From the NCBI GenBank assembly GCA_030248195.1, contig JASAND010011075.1, positions 22,569 through 86,568 of the forward strand: a stretch of DNA of 64,000 nt, read 5' to 3'. Both the position numbers and the translations under genes were made by a program. The stretch is from Trissonchulus latispiculum. Lineage: Eukaryota; Nematoda; Enoplea; Enoplida; Ironidae. The notes beneath the pieces are model-generated. The model worked only from the letters and a program-made list of their open reading frames with translations. It was not told the origin of the DNA and made no database searches. Within the stretch, counting starts at the first letter, position 1. Each line of letters starts with the position of its first letter. Shown piece by piece: positions 1 through 9,830 of the stretch.

Positions 1-634
1 AAAATTGCAAAATCGTATACCAGTTTGCTTACGTAACATTTTTCGCTGTTACAAGACCCTATTTAATCCAATGAACAACAAATCATTGCTAAATGGTTCA
101 AATTTAACAAGAAATTGCGAAATTACTACTGAAATAGCGCTGACACCGGTGGGCGGCAAACGCACATTCATGAAAAATATAACTTATGTGCGATGCCGCC
201 CACCGGTGGGCGGCGGTATAAAAAGTCACGTGTGATATCACTGAGTCGTGTATGATCGAAAAACATTAAAAAGACAATAAAATATTCATTGCGCAGGAAA
301 ATAGCGGAGTCGTACCGGCGGTAGGTCTGTGAAAAGGCTTAACGCAGCCAACGTGTTAATATCTCAGCACAGCAAAGATTTCTCAAATATGATAAAGCTG
401 TGCTAATTACAAATGCTCAATAGTTTAAACTTTATTTTCGACATAAAGTAGAATTCCTCAAGCATTATAAAGAAATTTTAAACAATGTTTTGCACGTATA
501 TTTTCTGTAGTAAGCAGTCAAGAGCTCTCTGTTAAAACAATTAATTGCGCAGCAGGTTTACAATTACTTAAATGTCCGTCCAGTGGAAGCTGAACCTTTT
601 GCACAAAATCTTGCTTGTATATTTCTTATTTCAG
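1..634. other. Upstream intron or flank of the first gene
   Basis: No coding exon could be supported here. The stretch lies upstream of a splice acceptor at about 620-634 (pyrimidine-rich, ending TTATTTCAG), so it is most likely intron of the gene whose last exon follows. It contains the GC-rich palindrome annotated separately. A short open frame at 5-235 runs across that palindrome and has no coding character. Confidence 0.4.
140..235. repeat. GC-rich foldback repeat followed by a TATA-like box
   Basis: Positions 195-214 are a perfect 20-bp palindrome, GCCGCCCACCGGTGGGCGGC. Its right half also occurs at about 145-158 (CACCGGTGGGCGGC). The palindrome is followed at once by GGTATAAAAAG and then CACGTG. 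It could be the core of a small foldback element or a promoter-like site. No gene is seen to start just downstream, so I treat it as a repeat. Confidence 0.45.
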
Positions 635-921
635 AATTTCAAGGCAATCTGAGTGCCCTCCATTATGACTGGTCCAAGGTTAGAGCCCTGGTGGCCAAGC
701 GGATTGATCCCGATTCAATTGTAATGCTTCAGCCGGATTCGATCCCTGGATATCATTATCACCCGGATTCCGAATGGACTCAACTGAAAAAGCATTCGGT
801 GGCCATTGTTGGCGGAATTTTGGGAGGCTTTGCCGTGATTGCATCATTTTTGGGTCTCATGTGGATATGCGCTTACTGGCATAGAAAACAGAAAGTCCGT
901 CAGTATGAAGAAATGACTTAG
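635..921 (+). CDS. 3'-terminal exon of a single-pass membrane protein (partial)
   Basis: The exon starts after an acceptor (TTTCTTATTTCAG) that ends at 634. It encodes about 94 residues and ends at the TAG at 919-921. The frame stays open upstream of the acceptor, but no ATG fits, so the earlier exons lie outside the window. The product has an extracellular-type stretch rich in His, Asp and Pro, then one hydrophobic segment of about 23 residues (SVAIVGGILGGFAVIASFLG and onward to MWICAYW). A short basic cytosolic tail (HRKQKVRQ) ends in EEMT, so the topology looks like type I. I do not recognise the family. It could be a receptor or adhesion-type tail, and function is not inferred. The next feature downstream is convergent, on the minus strand. 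Confidence 0.6.
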
Positions 922-1827
922 TTACTATATACGTCTTTTGGGTATATACCGTTTTCCTTTATTTTTGTGAGCTTCCTTATTTTTTTTTGCTAATGTGCCA
1001 TTATTGTGGTTGCCAAATGCCAAATATAGAATATTGATGCTATGTTATCAGGAAAATAATTTTTGTTAGTTTTGTACGTGATTTTGTTAACAAAAAGGAG
1101 TATATAATTCTATATGTTTATTGCTAATCAGCCGTTGCAGATAATGCTTTTAATTTCGGAAAAGGAATTGGGAGAATCCAATTAATTAAAACTAGCTAAG
1201 GTTTTGTTTCAAATTCCTATCGTCATATTTACGTACACTTATGTGTATTTTGTTTTGTTATTAACATGCTTTTTTGTATTGATATTTCGTTATCCTCTTC
1301 TAATCTCCTGCTCTTGTAATCCCTTTGTTGAGCTGCATTGTTATATGCTAACTTAAAGAAAAACATGTAATATGAAATTTCGTGGTTAGTTGCAGGAGTG
1401 CATAGTGATAAGTGTATACATGTCTCTGTTACCAGAACTATGCTCTGCTCGGTGACTGATCCCCCCGCAAATGAAATCAGACCCAAGTGAAAGTAAGTTC
1501 ATGTATGCGAACTGAGCTTGACTCGAAGTCGAAGCAGACAAAAATTACATGCACCGCACACACTGTTTGTGTCTTTGATCTAAAGCACTTGCTTAACCAT
1601 AGAGTGAGTAACAGTACCCTGTTCTTGACCGGTGCCGGTTTGATACCAGCCGTCCAAAAATATTAGGTACAGTTTTGCGGGGATCAGGTGTTAGCGTACA
1701 GAGCATACTTTTTGCGCTAATAACAGAGAGCATGCCAAGTATATACCATATTCTTCTGTCATTACGTACATACTTTTGGTTCTAGTCGTTGATTTAGTGT
1801 AAAGCAATCGTCACTCCAGACACCAGG
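922..1827. other. Convergent intergenic region, no gene seen
   Basis: AT-rich sequence between the stop of the plus-strand exon and the stop of the minus-strand receptor. It presumably holds both 3' untranslated regions. No ORF with coding character or repeat structure stands out. Confidence 0.5.
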
Positions 1828-2436
1828 CTATAATTGCGTTCCAATTGACTGATTTTGTTTGCTGATCGGTACATAAGTTCTGGACTGTTCAGCTACTGAT
1901 TCACTTTTGACTACGAAACCCGTCGATTTTCGATTCGAAATTGGGTTGCGTAAGATTGATCTCATGTCCACATTGCACGCAATATAAATGATGCCATTTC
2001 CGGACACAACAGTATATATTGACAGCTTATAGATGTGCCAAAGCCAGTCAAGTTTGGAATTTGCCTTGGTACTTCCGCTGGTAGCAACGCAGTAGGTAAT
2101 AAGCACGAGTAGCTGACAAACGCATATCATCGCTCCTTGAGCAAGTAATACCTTTTCTCGTTGACATCCGTGTTTGCCCAGTTTACGTGAATTTTTCTGT
2201 AAAATTACGGCTGCTGCCACGTTAGTAATGAAGGTAGCTACGGTAAAGAAGCCCCAGCTCAGACCAATGTAGAAAATCACACGACGTCCTTCGTCCTGAA
2301 TTCCTCCGCCAACAATGGTAGTGTTAATGTACTCGTAAGTGTAGCCATAGCTAGGATGTAGCATTGGTCCAGCCGTACTGAGCGATATCGTTGTTATCAA
2401 AATTGAGAAGGCCCAAACATGACCCCAAGTTATCAT
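1828..2436 (-). CDS. Serpentine 7TM receptor 1, exon 2 (TM4-TM7)
   Basis: Minus strand. The acceptor CTGTTTCAG abuts ATG ATA ACT TGG at 2436. The exon runs to a stop at 1828 and adds 202 residues to the 119 of exon 1 (7564-7920), giving a 321-residue receptor, normal for a 7TM protein. It carries TM4, an extracellular loop with HPSYGYTYEY and an NTT glycosylation site, and TM5 (FYIGLSWGFFTVATF). A basic third loop follows (QKNSRKLGKHGCQREKVLLAQ), then TM6 and TM7 (SGNGIIYIACNVDMRSIL). The QRE..LLxQ block resembles nematode chemoreceptor families; that link is from memory. Ligand unknown, probably an odorant or peptide. Receptors at 42521-44239 and 51834-52887 are paralogs with the same intron phase. 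This copy has a longer C-terminal tail than they do. Confidence 0.85.
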   Translation of the reverse strand: MITWGHVWAFSILITTISLSTAGPMLHPSYGYTYEYINTTIVGGGIQDEGRRVIFYIGLSWGFFTVATFITNVAAAVILQKNSRKLGKHGCQREKVLLAQGAMICVCQLLVLITYCVATSGSTKANSKLDWLWHIYKLSIYTVVSGNGIIYIACNVDMRSILRNPISNRKSTGFVVKSESVAEQSRTYVPISKQNQSIGTQL

Positions 2437-2809
2437 CTGAAACAGAATGAAGGATATTTCTAAATTTCAGTTCAAAATAGCAAATCTTTCGCCTTGACAA
2501 CAGATACGAATTGTCTCCGGTTTGGTGGCGGATTCACAAATTCCACACTCAGTTTAAGGAAGGGGTAACCACAACATAAATTGTAGCATCACTAGCATCC
2601 GTCTGTGCGGAAGCGAGGTGGTAGCGCAGGCAAGTTCAATTTAAGCTTGTTCTTAAGAGTCTCCCGGCGGGCTTGGTCAAAACATGCCCCCAAGTGAGGA
2701 GAGATATGAACTGTCACACGCCTTTCAAATAAATTTGAATTCTGAACTCTCTCTTAGGAAAGTGCGATTCAGTCTTTCCAACCCCCTTTCCCAACGAGCA
2801 TCAGTTTTG

Positions 2810-3045
2810 CTACCTGATTGACTGTTCGTTCGCTACCCCACCCGGCACCAAACAGGGAAAGTTTCTGCCGTCTGATTGTCTGTTGCCCGCCGCTTCCAAA
2901 CGGGAGAGTGTTTCTGTGTCTGATTAGATTTCGCAGCACCTTCAGCAATCATATTGGCTGTTGGATATTTCTTTCGACAAACGGGGGCGAGAGAATATTT
3001 TGCCAGCCTTTTTCGAACGGGGGAACAATTGACGACACGTCGGTA
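2810..3045. repeat. Degenerate copy of the CCAAACGGGG foldback family
   Basis: The stretch repeats a loose unit of TGATTG.CTGTT followed by CCCC and CAAACGGG at intervals of about 50-60 bp. This is the same theme as the internal repeats of the foldback at 7990-8690. Overlapping open frames on both strands here are by-products of the repeat. Confidence 0.45.
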
Positions 3046-3560
3046 TTCTTGGGCCAGTTTTATAGAAATGTTCTCAAGCTCTCGAGTCAAGTAGCTAAAC
3101 GACACTGAAAGTTTTCAAGGTCCGCAAGTAGTATAGTAGGGCCATTTCGACCCCCATTGGAGTAAGAATTTTTTGGAGTAAATTTTCATTTGTTTAGTTT
3201 GTCTTCTTTGTTTTAGCACCCTTCTAGTTTCCCTTGCTCCCTTAAGCCACTTCTTCATTTGTCCGTCCCTCTGAGTTCTTCCCCGGGGCTTGGGACCCGG
3301 CGTCAGCCCATTACCGGACATCTACCTACCTAAACTACTTACGTACCTAACCTAATCTATATACAGTACCTAACCTACATACCTAATTTTTTACAATACC
3401 TAATCTACCTGCATACATACCTACCTAACCTACAGTACTACCTAATTTATATACAGTACCTGGCTACCTATCTAACTACCTACCTACCTAAGACCGGTCC
3501 TAATCTAATATTTTTGTATTTTTCCTGTTTTATCATTTTTTTATGTTTTTGATTTTGTAT

Positions 3561-4367
3561 TTAGTGCATAGTGTACCCAGTCAATCTATATACAAAAAAG
3601 CAAATACTGGTAACACCAACAACGACCCATTTTGTGGTAGGCCTCTGCTGTCGCGCCCACTCCAGAACATCCATCCTGTCAAACTCTAGATTAAGTTCAT
3701 CCAAGTTTTCCCTATTTCCAATAAATTTAGGTTCTTCTAGGTAGTGGTTGTTATTAGAAGGGTAATAGAAAGCCAACTCATGGTCCAAAACATTTTGAAG
3801 GATGAAGCCAAACGAGAAGTTAATTTTGATGGAGTAGAATTGAGCATTAAAAATGGAGTAAAGGAGTTTCTTAAGGTTAGACTCCCTTGTGTCTTCCAAA
3901 CGAAAGTTGTAAGTTGAGTAGATTCCCGGCCCGAGCTTAAACTTTGTCCTAATTTTGTCCCAGTTTTGAATATAGACATTTCTTATCGGCTCAGGGAGTG
4001 TCTCCAAAAAGTCCGCAGGTGGTTCAGTCGGATCTTCCTTTGGGAGTAGCAACCGTGGGCACTTTCTTTGCATAAGCATTTTATCGAAACTTGCATGAAC
4101 TCCCATGTGACCATCGAATCCTTTCTTAGTTTTAAATTTGCTTGTACAACGTTGGCAGGGATACTCTTCCTGAAGGGGGTCTTGCTCAGTTTTCTTAGGG
4201 GGTTCTGGCTTGCATACATGTTTAACCTTTGTGTCTTTCCGAGAGTAACTCTTCCCACATTTATCACAAGTGGACTTCTCTCCCTCATGTTTTTCTTTGA
4301 TATGCCTGTTCAGGTTGTACTTTCGCGTAAAGAGTTTCCCACAAAATTCACATACGAAGCTTTCCAT
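3561..4367 (-). CDS. C2H2 zinc-finger protein of the palindromic element (intact copy)
   Basis: 268 residues, starting at the ATG at 4367 (MESFVCEFCGKLF). Residues 4-27 form a C2H2 finger (CEFC...HIKEKH). Residues 33-52 form a second, irregular one (CDKCGKSYSRKDTKVKHVC), and a third lies at about 70-91 (CQRCTSKFKTKKGFDGHMGVH). The C-terminal half is a conserved-looking domain with INFSFGFILQNV, ELAFYYPSNNN and VLEWARQQRPTTKWVVVG. It ends in a short hydrophobic stretch (SICFFVYRL). From memory, proteins with FGFILxNV and a QRPxTKW motif recur in many copies in invertebrate genomes and look mobile-element encoded; their role is unknown. DNA binding is likely from the fingers. The gene lies wholly inside the TIR and reads outward toward the element end, with about 430 bp between the stop and the terminus. 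Confidence 0.75.
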   Translation of the reverse strand: MESFVCEFCGKLFTRKYNLNRHIKEKHEGEKSTCDKCGKSYSRKDTKVKHVCKPEPPKKTEQDPLQEEYPCQRCTSKFKTKKGFDGHMGVHASFDKMLMQRKCPRLLLPKEDPTEPPADFLETLPEPIRNVYIQNWDKIRTKFKLGPGIYSTYNFRLEDTRESNLKKLLYSIFNAQFYSIKINFSFGFILQNVLDHELAFYYPSNNNHYLEEPKFIGNRENLDELNLEFDRMDVLEWARQQRPTTKWVVVGVTSICFFVYRLTGYTMH

Positions 4368-4507
4368 TTTCGAATTCGTTAATTATATCCTTTCACGTCT
4401 TGTTATATATGATCAGTTTATATGCAATTTCAGAGCTCCAAAAAACCGACCGCTCACGACGAAGGAACCAGTCAAACTGACCCGATTTCAAATTTTTCAC
4501 TGTTTAT

Positions 4508-4925
<418 letters not shown>

Positions 4926-5084
4926 TTGGTGTTGAAAAGTCTATATAAACAGTGAAAAATTTGAAATCGGGTCAGTTTGACTGGTTCCTTCGTCGTGAGC
5001 GGTCGGTTTTTTGGAGCTCTGAAATTGCATATAAACTGATCATATATAACAAGACGTGAAAGGATATAATTAACGAATTCGAAA

Positions 5085-5892
5085 ATGGAAAGCTTCGTAT
5101 GTGAATTTTGTGGGGAAACTCTTTACGCGAAAGTACAACCTGAACAGGCATATCAAGGAAAAACATGAGGGAGAGAAGTCCACTTGTGAAAAATGTGGAA
5201 AGAGTTACTCTCGGGAAGACACAAAGGTTAAACATGTATGCAAGCCAGAACCCCCTAAGAAAACTGAGCAAGACCCCCTTCAGGAAGAGTATCCCTGCCA
5301 ACGTTGTACAAGCAAATTTAAAACTAAGAAAGGATTCGATGGTCACATGGGAGTTCATGCAAGTTTCGATAAAATGCTTATGCAAAGAAAGTGCCCACGG
5401 TTGCTACTCCCAAAGGAAGATCCGACTGAACCACCTGCGGACTTTTTGGAGACACTCCCTGAGCCGATAAGAAATGTCTATATTCAAAACTGGGACAAAA
5501 TTAGGACAAAGTTTAAGCTCGGGCCGGGAATCTACTCAACTTACAACTTTCGTTTGGAAGACACAAGGGAGTCTAACCTTAAGAAACTCCTTTACTCCAT
5601 TTTTAATGCTCAATTCTACTCCATCAAAATTAACTTCTCGTTTGGCTTCATCCTTCAAAATGTTTTGGACCATGAGTTGGCTTTCTATTACCCTTCTAAT
5701 AACAACCACTACCTAGAAGAACCTAAATTTATTGGAAATAGGGAAAACTTGGATGAACTTAATCTAGAGTTTGACAGGATGGATGTTCTGGAGTGGGCGC
5801 GACAGCAGAGGCCTACCACAAAATGGGTCGTTGTTGGTGTTACCAGTATTTGCTTTTTTGTATATAGATTGACTGGGTACACTATGCACTAA
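5085..5892 (+). pseudogene. Frameshifted second copy of the zinc-finger gene
   Basis: This is the mirror copy of the minus-strand gene at 3561-4367. The same ATG context is present at 5085, but the G run in the tenth codon region reads TGTGGGGAAAC instead of TGTGGGAAAC. The one-base insertion breaks the frame before the first finger is complete. Downstream, the frame is open to the stop at 5892 and almost identical in protein, with D-to-E and K-to-E changes in the second finger (KCGKSYSREDTK). The copy is either a pseudogene, or is translated from an unusual start, or carries a sequencing error at the homopolymer. All three fit what is visible. Confidence 0.7.
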
Positions 5893-6889
5893 ATACAAAA
5901 TCAAAAACATAAAAAAATGATAAAACAGGAAAAATACAAAAATATTAGATTAGGACCGGTCTTAGGTAGGTAGGTAGTTAGATAGGTAGCCAGGTACTGT
6001 ATATAAATTAGGTAGTACTGTAGGTTAGGTAGGTATGTATGCAGGTAGATTAGGTATTGTAAAAAATTAGGTATGTAGGTTAGGTACTGTATATAGATTA
6101 GGTTAGGTACGTAAGTAGTTTAGGTAGGTAGGAGTCCGGTAATGGGCCGACGCCGGGTCCCAAGCCCCGGGGAAGAACTCAGAGGGACGGACAAATGAAG
6201 AAGTGGCTTAAGGGAGCAAGGGAACCTAGAAGGGTGCTACAACAAAGAAGACAAACTAAACAAATGAAAATTTACTCCAAAAAATTCTTACTCCAATGGG
6301 GGTCGAAATGGCCCTACTATACTACTTCCGCAAGTTATGCTGAAAAAGCTCTCTCTCTCGCGGTCTCGAGTTAAGTTCTCTGATCGATTCGACAAGAGAA
6401 TTTTTGCCAACTTGAGACTTACTCATGATATTTTTGAAAATTTATATTAGTTTTTTCTTTGTTTCAAGAATCTGCATAATTGACTAAATATATCACCATA
6501 AAATTGTCCGTAGATACATTTACATATATATAATTTTCAATACGGAAAAGTTTTGTCACTGAAAACAGACTACTCGAGAACTTGAGAGTTTTTATGAAAC
6601 TGGCCCCTGATCAGAGCACTTTATTAGACGCAATATAATCAATGCGAGATGCTAAACTGCTTACCTTTCTTTAATAATAGCATATATTATGGGATCTGGC
6701 TTCGTTCATACATACTGTAAGTTTTCGATAGTGCCTTTATGAGCGCACTGCATGCCAGAACAAAAGAAAAAGGCTAGGTTTTGCTCGCGCACACTCCCTC
6801 GCCCCTCAGCAATCGGCATAAACTGAAAGTGCTGTACATATGGGTATATTCGTTGGAACTTTTGCGCTTTCCCCTCCAGCCCTAGCTTA

Positions 6890-7455
6890 TGACTTTTTGA
6901 CCAATGACTTTGAATTGTGTATATATAAATATAGGCGCATACTGGAGGCTGATGAGCTCAAAAACCAAAAATTGTAAAATTTTATAAATTTTAAGTTTTA
7001 GTTTGGTAAGGTGCGACGCGACCAAGGGGAACCAAAAATTTTTGAAAACATTTTTGCTGAAAACTTGCACACAGGACTTTTCACAGGGCGTTAAACATGA
7101 TTCTGGAATCCGTTTTTCGATTCAGCTTTTCGTTAGCTCAATACAAGCTTACATGTTAAGCTATTCTATACAATGCTATTCTATACATTCTATGCTGTTA
7201 GCTTTATGCTATACTGAGCTAACCAAAACCTGAATAAAAACGGATTTTAGATTCGTGCTCAGCGTTCCTGAGAACACCTGTGTGCAAGTTTTAAGCAAAA
7301 TTTTTTCATAAAATTTTCGGCTCCCCTTTGTCCTCCTTACCAAACCAACATTTAAAACTTTGTAAAAATTTTTAGAATTTTAAAATGTTTGAATTCATCC
7401 GCCTCCAGTATGCACTCCTAGAAAATTTTAGTTATTGTTCAAAAATAAAAAGTTA
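6890..7455. mobile_element. Foldback element related to the core of the 16.7-18.3 kb element
   Basis: Inverted arms of about 250 bp meet near 7170 (TTAGTTTGGTAAGG at about 7000 against CCTTACCAAACC at about 7335). Both arms contain AACGGATTTTAGATT-type and GCTTTTCGTTAGCTCA words, which also sit in the inner palindrome at 17560-17990. It has no coding capacity; the open frames across it differ between arms and end at random. Confidence 0.55.
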
Positions 7456-7563
7456 GGACCGGTGGGGGTGGTGAAGCGCAGAAGATCCTATTCCTTTATA
7501 GAAATGGGCTCATTTTCCAGTTATAAGTGCATGGAAATTAAATGACTTGAAAATGTGGCTCAC

Positions 7564-7920
7564 TTTTGAAAACATTGGGAAAGCTACCGCAATCAAACGT
7601 AGCAGGGCCATTCCAAAGCTACAGAATCCTATATTCAGAGCAACAGAATAGGTTAGAAAATAAGAACTTCGGTGCAGAATTTCTGACGGGGGAATGGGAA
7701 ATAAAATGTCATGAGCAATATAGTACCCCAATAAAATATTGTCGGTAAAATCATTCACTGCTAAGCTATACACCAACGCATAAAATGGGTTTCGGAATTT
7801 TCTTGGGTTACAAAGCATACCAATTATACAACAGCAGTACACACCAAGGAGAGGAACATTATAGAAAACAAATTCCGATATCAGCAGAATATCAGCAACT
7901 GAATCCGACAGCGGATTCAT
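7564..7920 (-). CDS. Serpentine 7TM receptor 1, exon 1 (TM1-TM3)
   Basis: This exon encodes 119 residues in exactly 357 nt, the same length as exon 1 of receptor 2. The chosen start is the ATG at 7920 (MNPLSDSVADILLISEF). It aligns with MVPLSDSLANALLISEY of receptor 2, and an acceptor-like TATTTTTAG lies just upstream, so a 5' untranslated or short coding exon may precede it. TM1 is about residues 17-37, TM2 46-68 (FRNPFYALVYSLAVNDFTDN) and TM3 86-113. The usual DRY triplet after TM3 is absent; LRLIAVAFPMFSK stands there instead. The donor AAA|GTGAGC follows codon 119 in phase 0. Plasma-membrane receptor, likely G-protein coupled; ligand unknown. Confidence 0.85.
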
Positions 7921-7989
7921 ATTTGTTAACAATCTAAAAATACGTATATAATTTTAATTTAGTGATATATTTTTAACCAAGAGTGCATA

Positions 7990-8690
7990 ATTGCACTATT
8001 ATTAAGAAGAAGAGTAAGCCACTAGAGGGCTTCTCTTCTTGGCATTGCGTAACGGTGCTCCGACCACAATACGCGAATGTTCCCCCGTTTGGGGGGGGGG
8101 GGGTCGACCAAATCGACATCGCATACCCCCCTCCGTTTGGTGGGGGGGGGGGTAGCCAAAAAGAGGTCCCCGTTTGGTGGGGGGGTAGCCAACAGCCAAT
8201 CAGATTGCAGAAACCCCCCTCCGTTTGGTGGTGGGGGGGTAGAGCAGAGGATTACGGTAGTTTTTGTTCTATTCGAAAATGGGTCCCCGTTTGGGGGGGG
8301 GTCGCTCAAGCAGGCTAAGTTTTGCTCATTCTGATTGGCTGTTGGCGACCCCCCCAAACGGGGACCACTTTTTGTGACCCCTCCCCAAACGGGGACCCCT
8401 TTTGCATACCCCCTCACCAAACGGGGAAATCTTGTGTCGACCCCCCCCAAACGGGGACCCTTTTTTCAAAAGCCAGAATCAGCCTGCCTACCCCCCCACC
8501 AAACGGGGAGGGGGTTTCTGCAATCTGATTGGCTGTTGCCTACCCCCCACCAAACGGGGAGGGGGGTATGTTTCGTCGATTTCCCCCCCAAACGGGAGAA
8601 CTTTCGCGTATTGTGGTCGGAGCACCGTTACGCAATGCCAAAAGAAGAGGAGCCCTCTAGTGGCTTACTCTTCTTCTAATATATAGAAGA
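7990..8690. mobile_element. Foldback element with inverted CCAAACGGGG minisatellite
   Basis: The ends are inverted copies of about 100 bp. AGAAGAAGAGTAAGCCACTA, then GGCATTGCGTAACGGTGCTC, at 8008-8075 is matched in reverse at 8608-8680. Inside, the left half repeats CCCCGTTTGGTGGGGGGG-type units and the right half repeats the complement, with CTGATTGGCTGTTGCC between units. The centre is near 8330. The many overlapping open frames on both strands are artefacts of the repeat. Related fragments lie at 2810-3045, 18604-18905, 20430-20605, about 45090-45330 and 47190-47372. Confidence 0.65.
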
Positions 8691-8828
8691 AAATCATGGA
8701 CTCTTGTTTTAACTGTACATAGGACGCTGATGTAGCTCCCTAAACTGAAAGAGAACCTAATCCCTTAATTGCGTTTCCTGGTTACACATAAGCATGTAAG
8801 CAGGTCAATTTACCATTTATGTAAAGAC

Positions 8829-9322
8829 TGTCGGGTATGAAACCCTGGTGCTAGATTCACGATGACAGACCGTTTATTTGCAGGTTGTTGTCAAAGGTGT
8901 GTGATGTCCAGACCTCAGTAAAATGAATTTGTGGTTATTTGATGACTAGAATTGAATAGGCACTCGCTCAGAACATAAGAAAATCATTATGCTTAAAAGT
9001 TATTTGTTGTTGTTGTTGTTTGCTGCATTAGACATCACAATGTGATGATCATCACCCGAAGGTGCAAAATGTTATTTATTCGCATATCAAAATAAACAAA
9101 GAATATTTCCAAATAAAGACTCGACTCAATAAATAAAATTTATTCGCATATCAAAATAAACAAAGAATATTTCCAAATAAAGACTCGACTCAAATCATAA
9201 AAATGTGCAGGCAGGACCAACACTTACAAAATGGCAGAAATGACCTGCTTTGCGCACGACCTACCCACAGCTCGGACAATACCCCAACTGACTGCGTTCC
9301 GCCATCTTGAACTAGTTCACGT
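8829..9322 (-). mobile_element. 5' part of an older solo LTR (minus orientation)
   Basis: The sequence starts TGTCGGGTATGAAACCC and runs to TTCACGT. It is the reverse complement of most of the LTR at 9323-9805. The missing 126 bp lie at 15931-16056, now inverted. The flanking duplication AGAC is found at 8825-8828 and again at 16544-16547, so the whole 7.7-kb block sits in one old solo LTR. An insertion near 8997-9075 holds a GTT repeat and a CATCAC/GTGATG hairpin. A 53-bp segment is duplicated in tandem (9076-9128 and 9139-9191). Confidence 0.7.
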
Positions 9323-9805
9323 TGTAGAATATAGGAAGATATCCGAGTGCTAAACCTAAGTATACGGTAGCTGAGTTTGAACCTAAAATGGAATGTTTCA
9401 TGAACAATCAAGATAAAATTATCATTAGCTATTTTCGTGGCTCATACACGTGAACTAGTTCAAGATGGCGGAACGCAGTCAGTTGGGGTATTTTCCGAGC
9501 TGTGGGTAGGTCGTGCGCAAAGCAGGTCATGTCTGCCATTTTGTAAGTGTTGGTCCTGCCTGCACATTTTTATGATTTGAGTCGAGTCTTTATTTGGAAA
9601 TATTCTTTGTTTATTTTGATATGCGAATAAATAACTTTTTAGCATAGGAATTTTCATATGTTCTGAGCGAGTGCCTATTCAATTCTAGTCATCAAATAAC
9701 CACAAATCTATTTTACTGAGGTCTGGACATCACACACCTTTGACAACAAGCTGCAAATAAACGGTCTGTCATCGTGAATCTAGCACCAGGGTTTCATGCC
9801 CGACA
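9323..9805 (+). repeat. 5' LTR of the gag-only retrotransposon
   Basis: Begins TGTAGAATATAGGAAGATAT and ends TTTCATGCCCGACA. The length is 483 bp, equal to the inverted LTR at 16061-16543. The two differ at several scattered positions, so the insertion is not extremely recent. A short open frame across the LTR on either strand has no coding value. Confidence 0.75.
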
Positions 9806-9809
9806 AAAG

Positions 9810-9823
9810 TGGCGACCGTGACA
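9810..9823 (+). other. Primer-binding site
   Basis: TGGCGACCGTGACA lies four bases after the end of the 5' LTR. Nearly the same sequence (TGGCGACCGTGTCA) follows the 5' LTR of the minus-strand element at 21467-22849, so the two families use the same primer. The tRNA species was not identified. Confidence 0.6.
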
Positions 9824-9830
9824 GTGTTAG

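Noticed and set aside
8002..8686. Six overlapping frames on both strands
   Set aside because: All follow the CCAAACGGGG minisatellite; translations are mere repeats of PPTKRG-like units.
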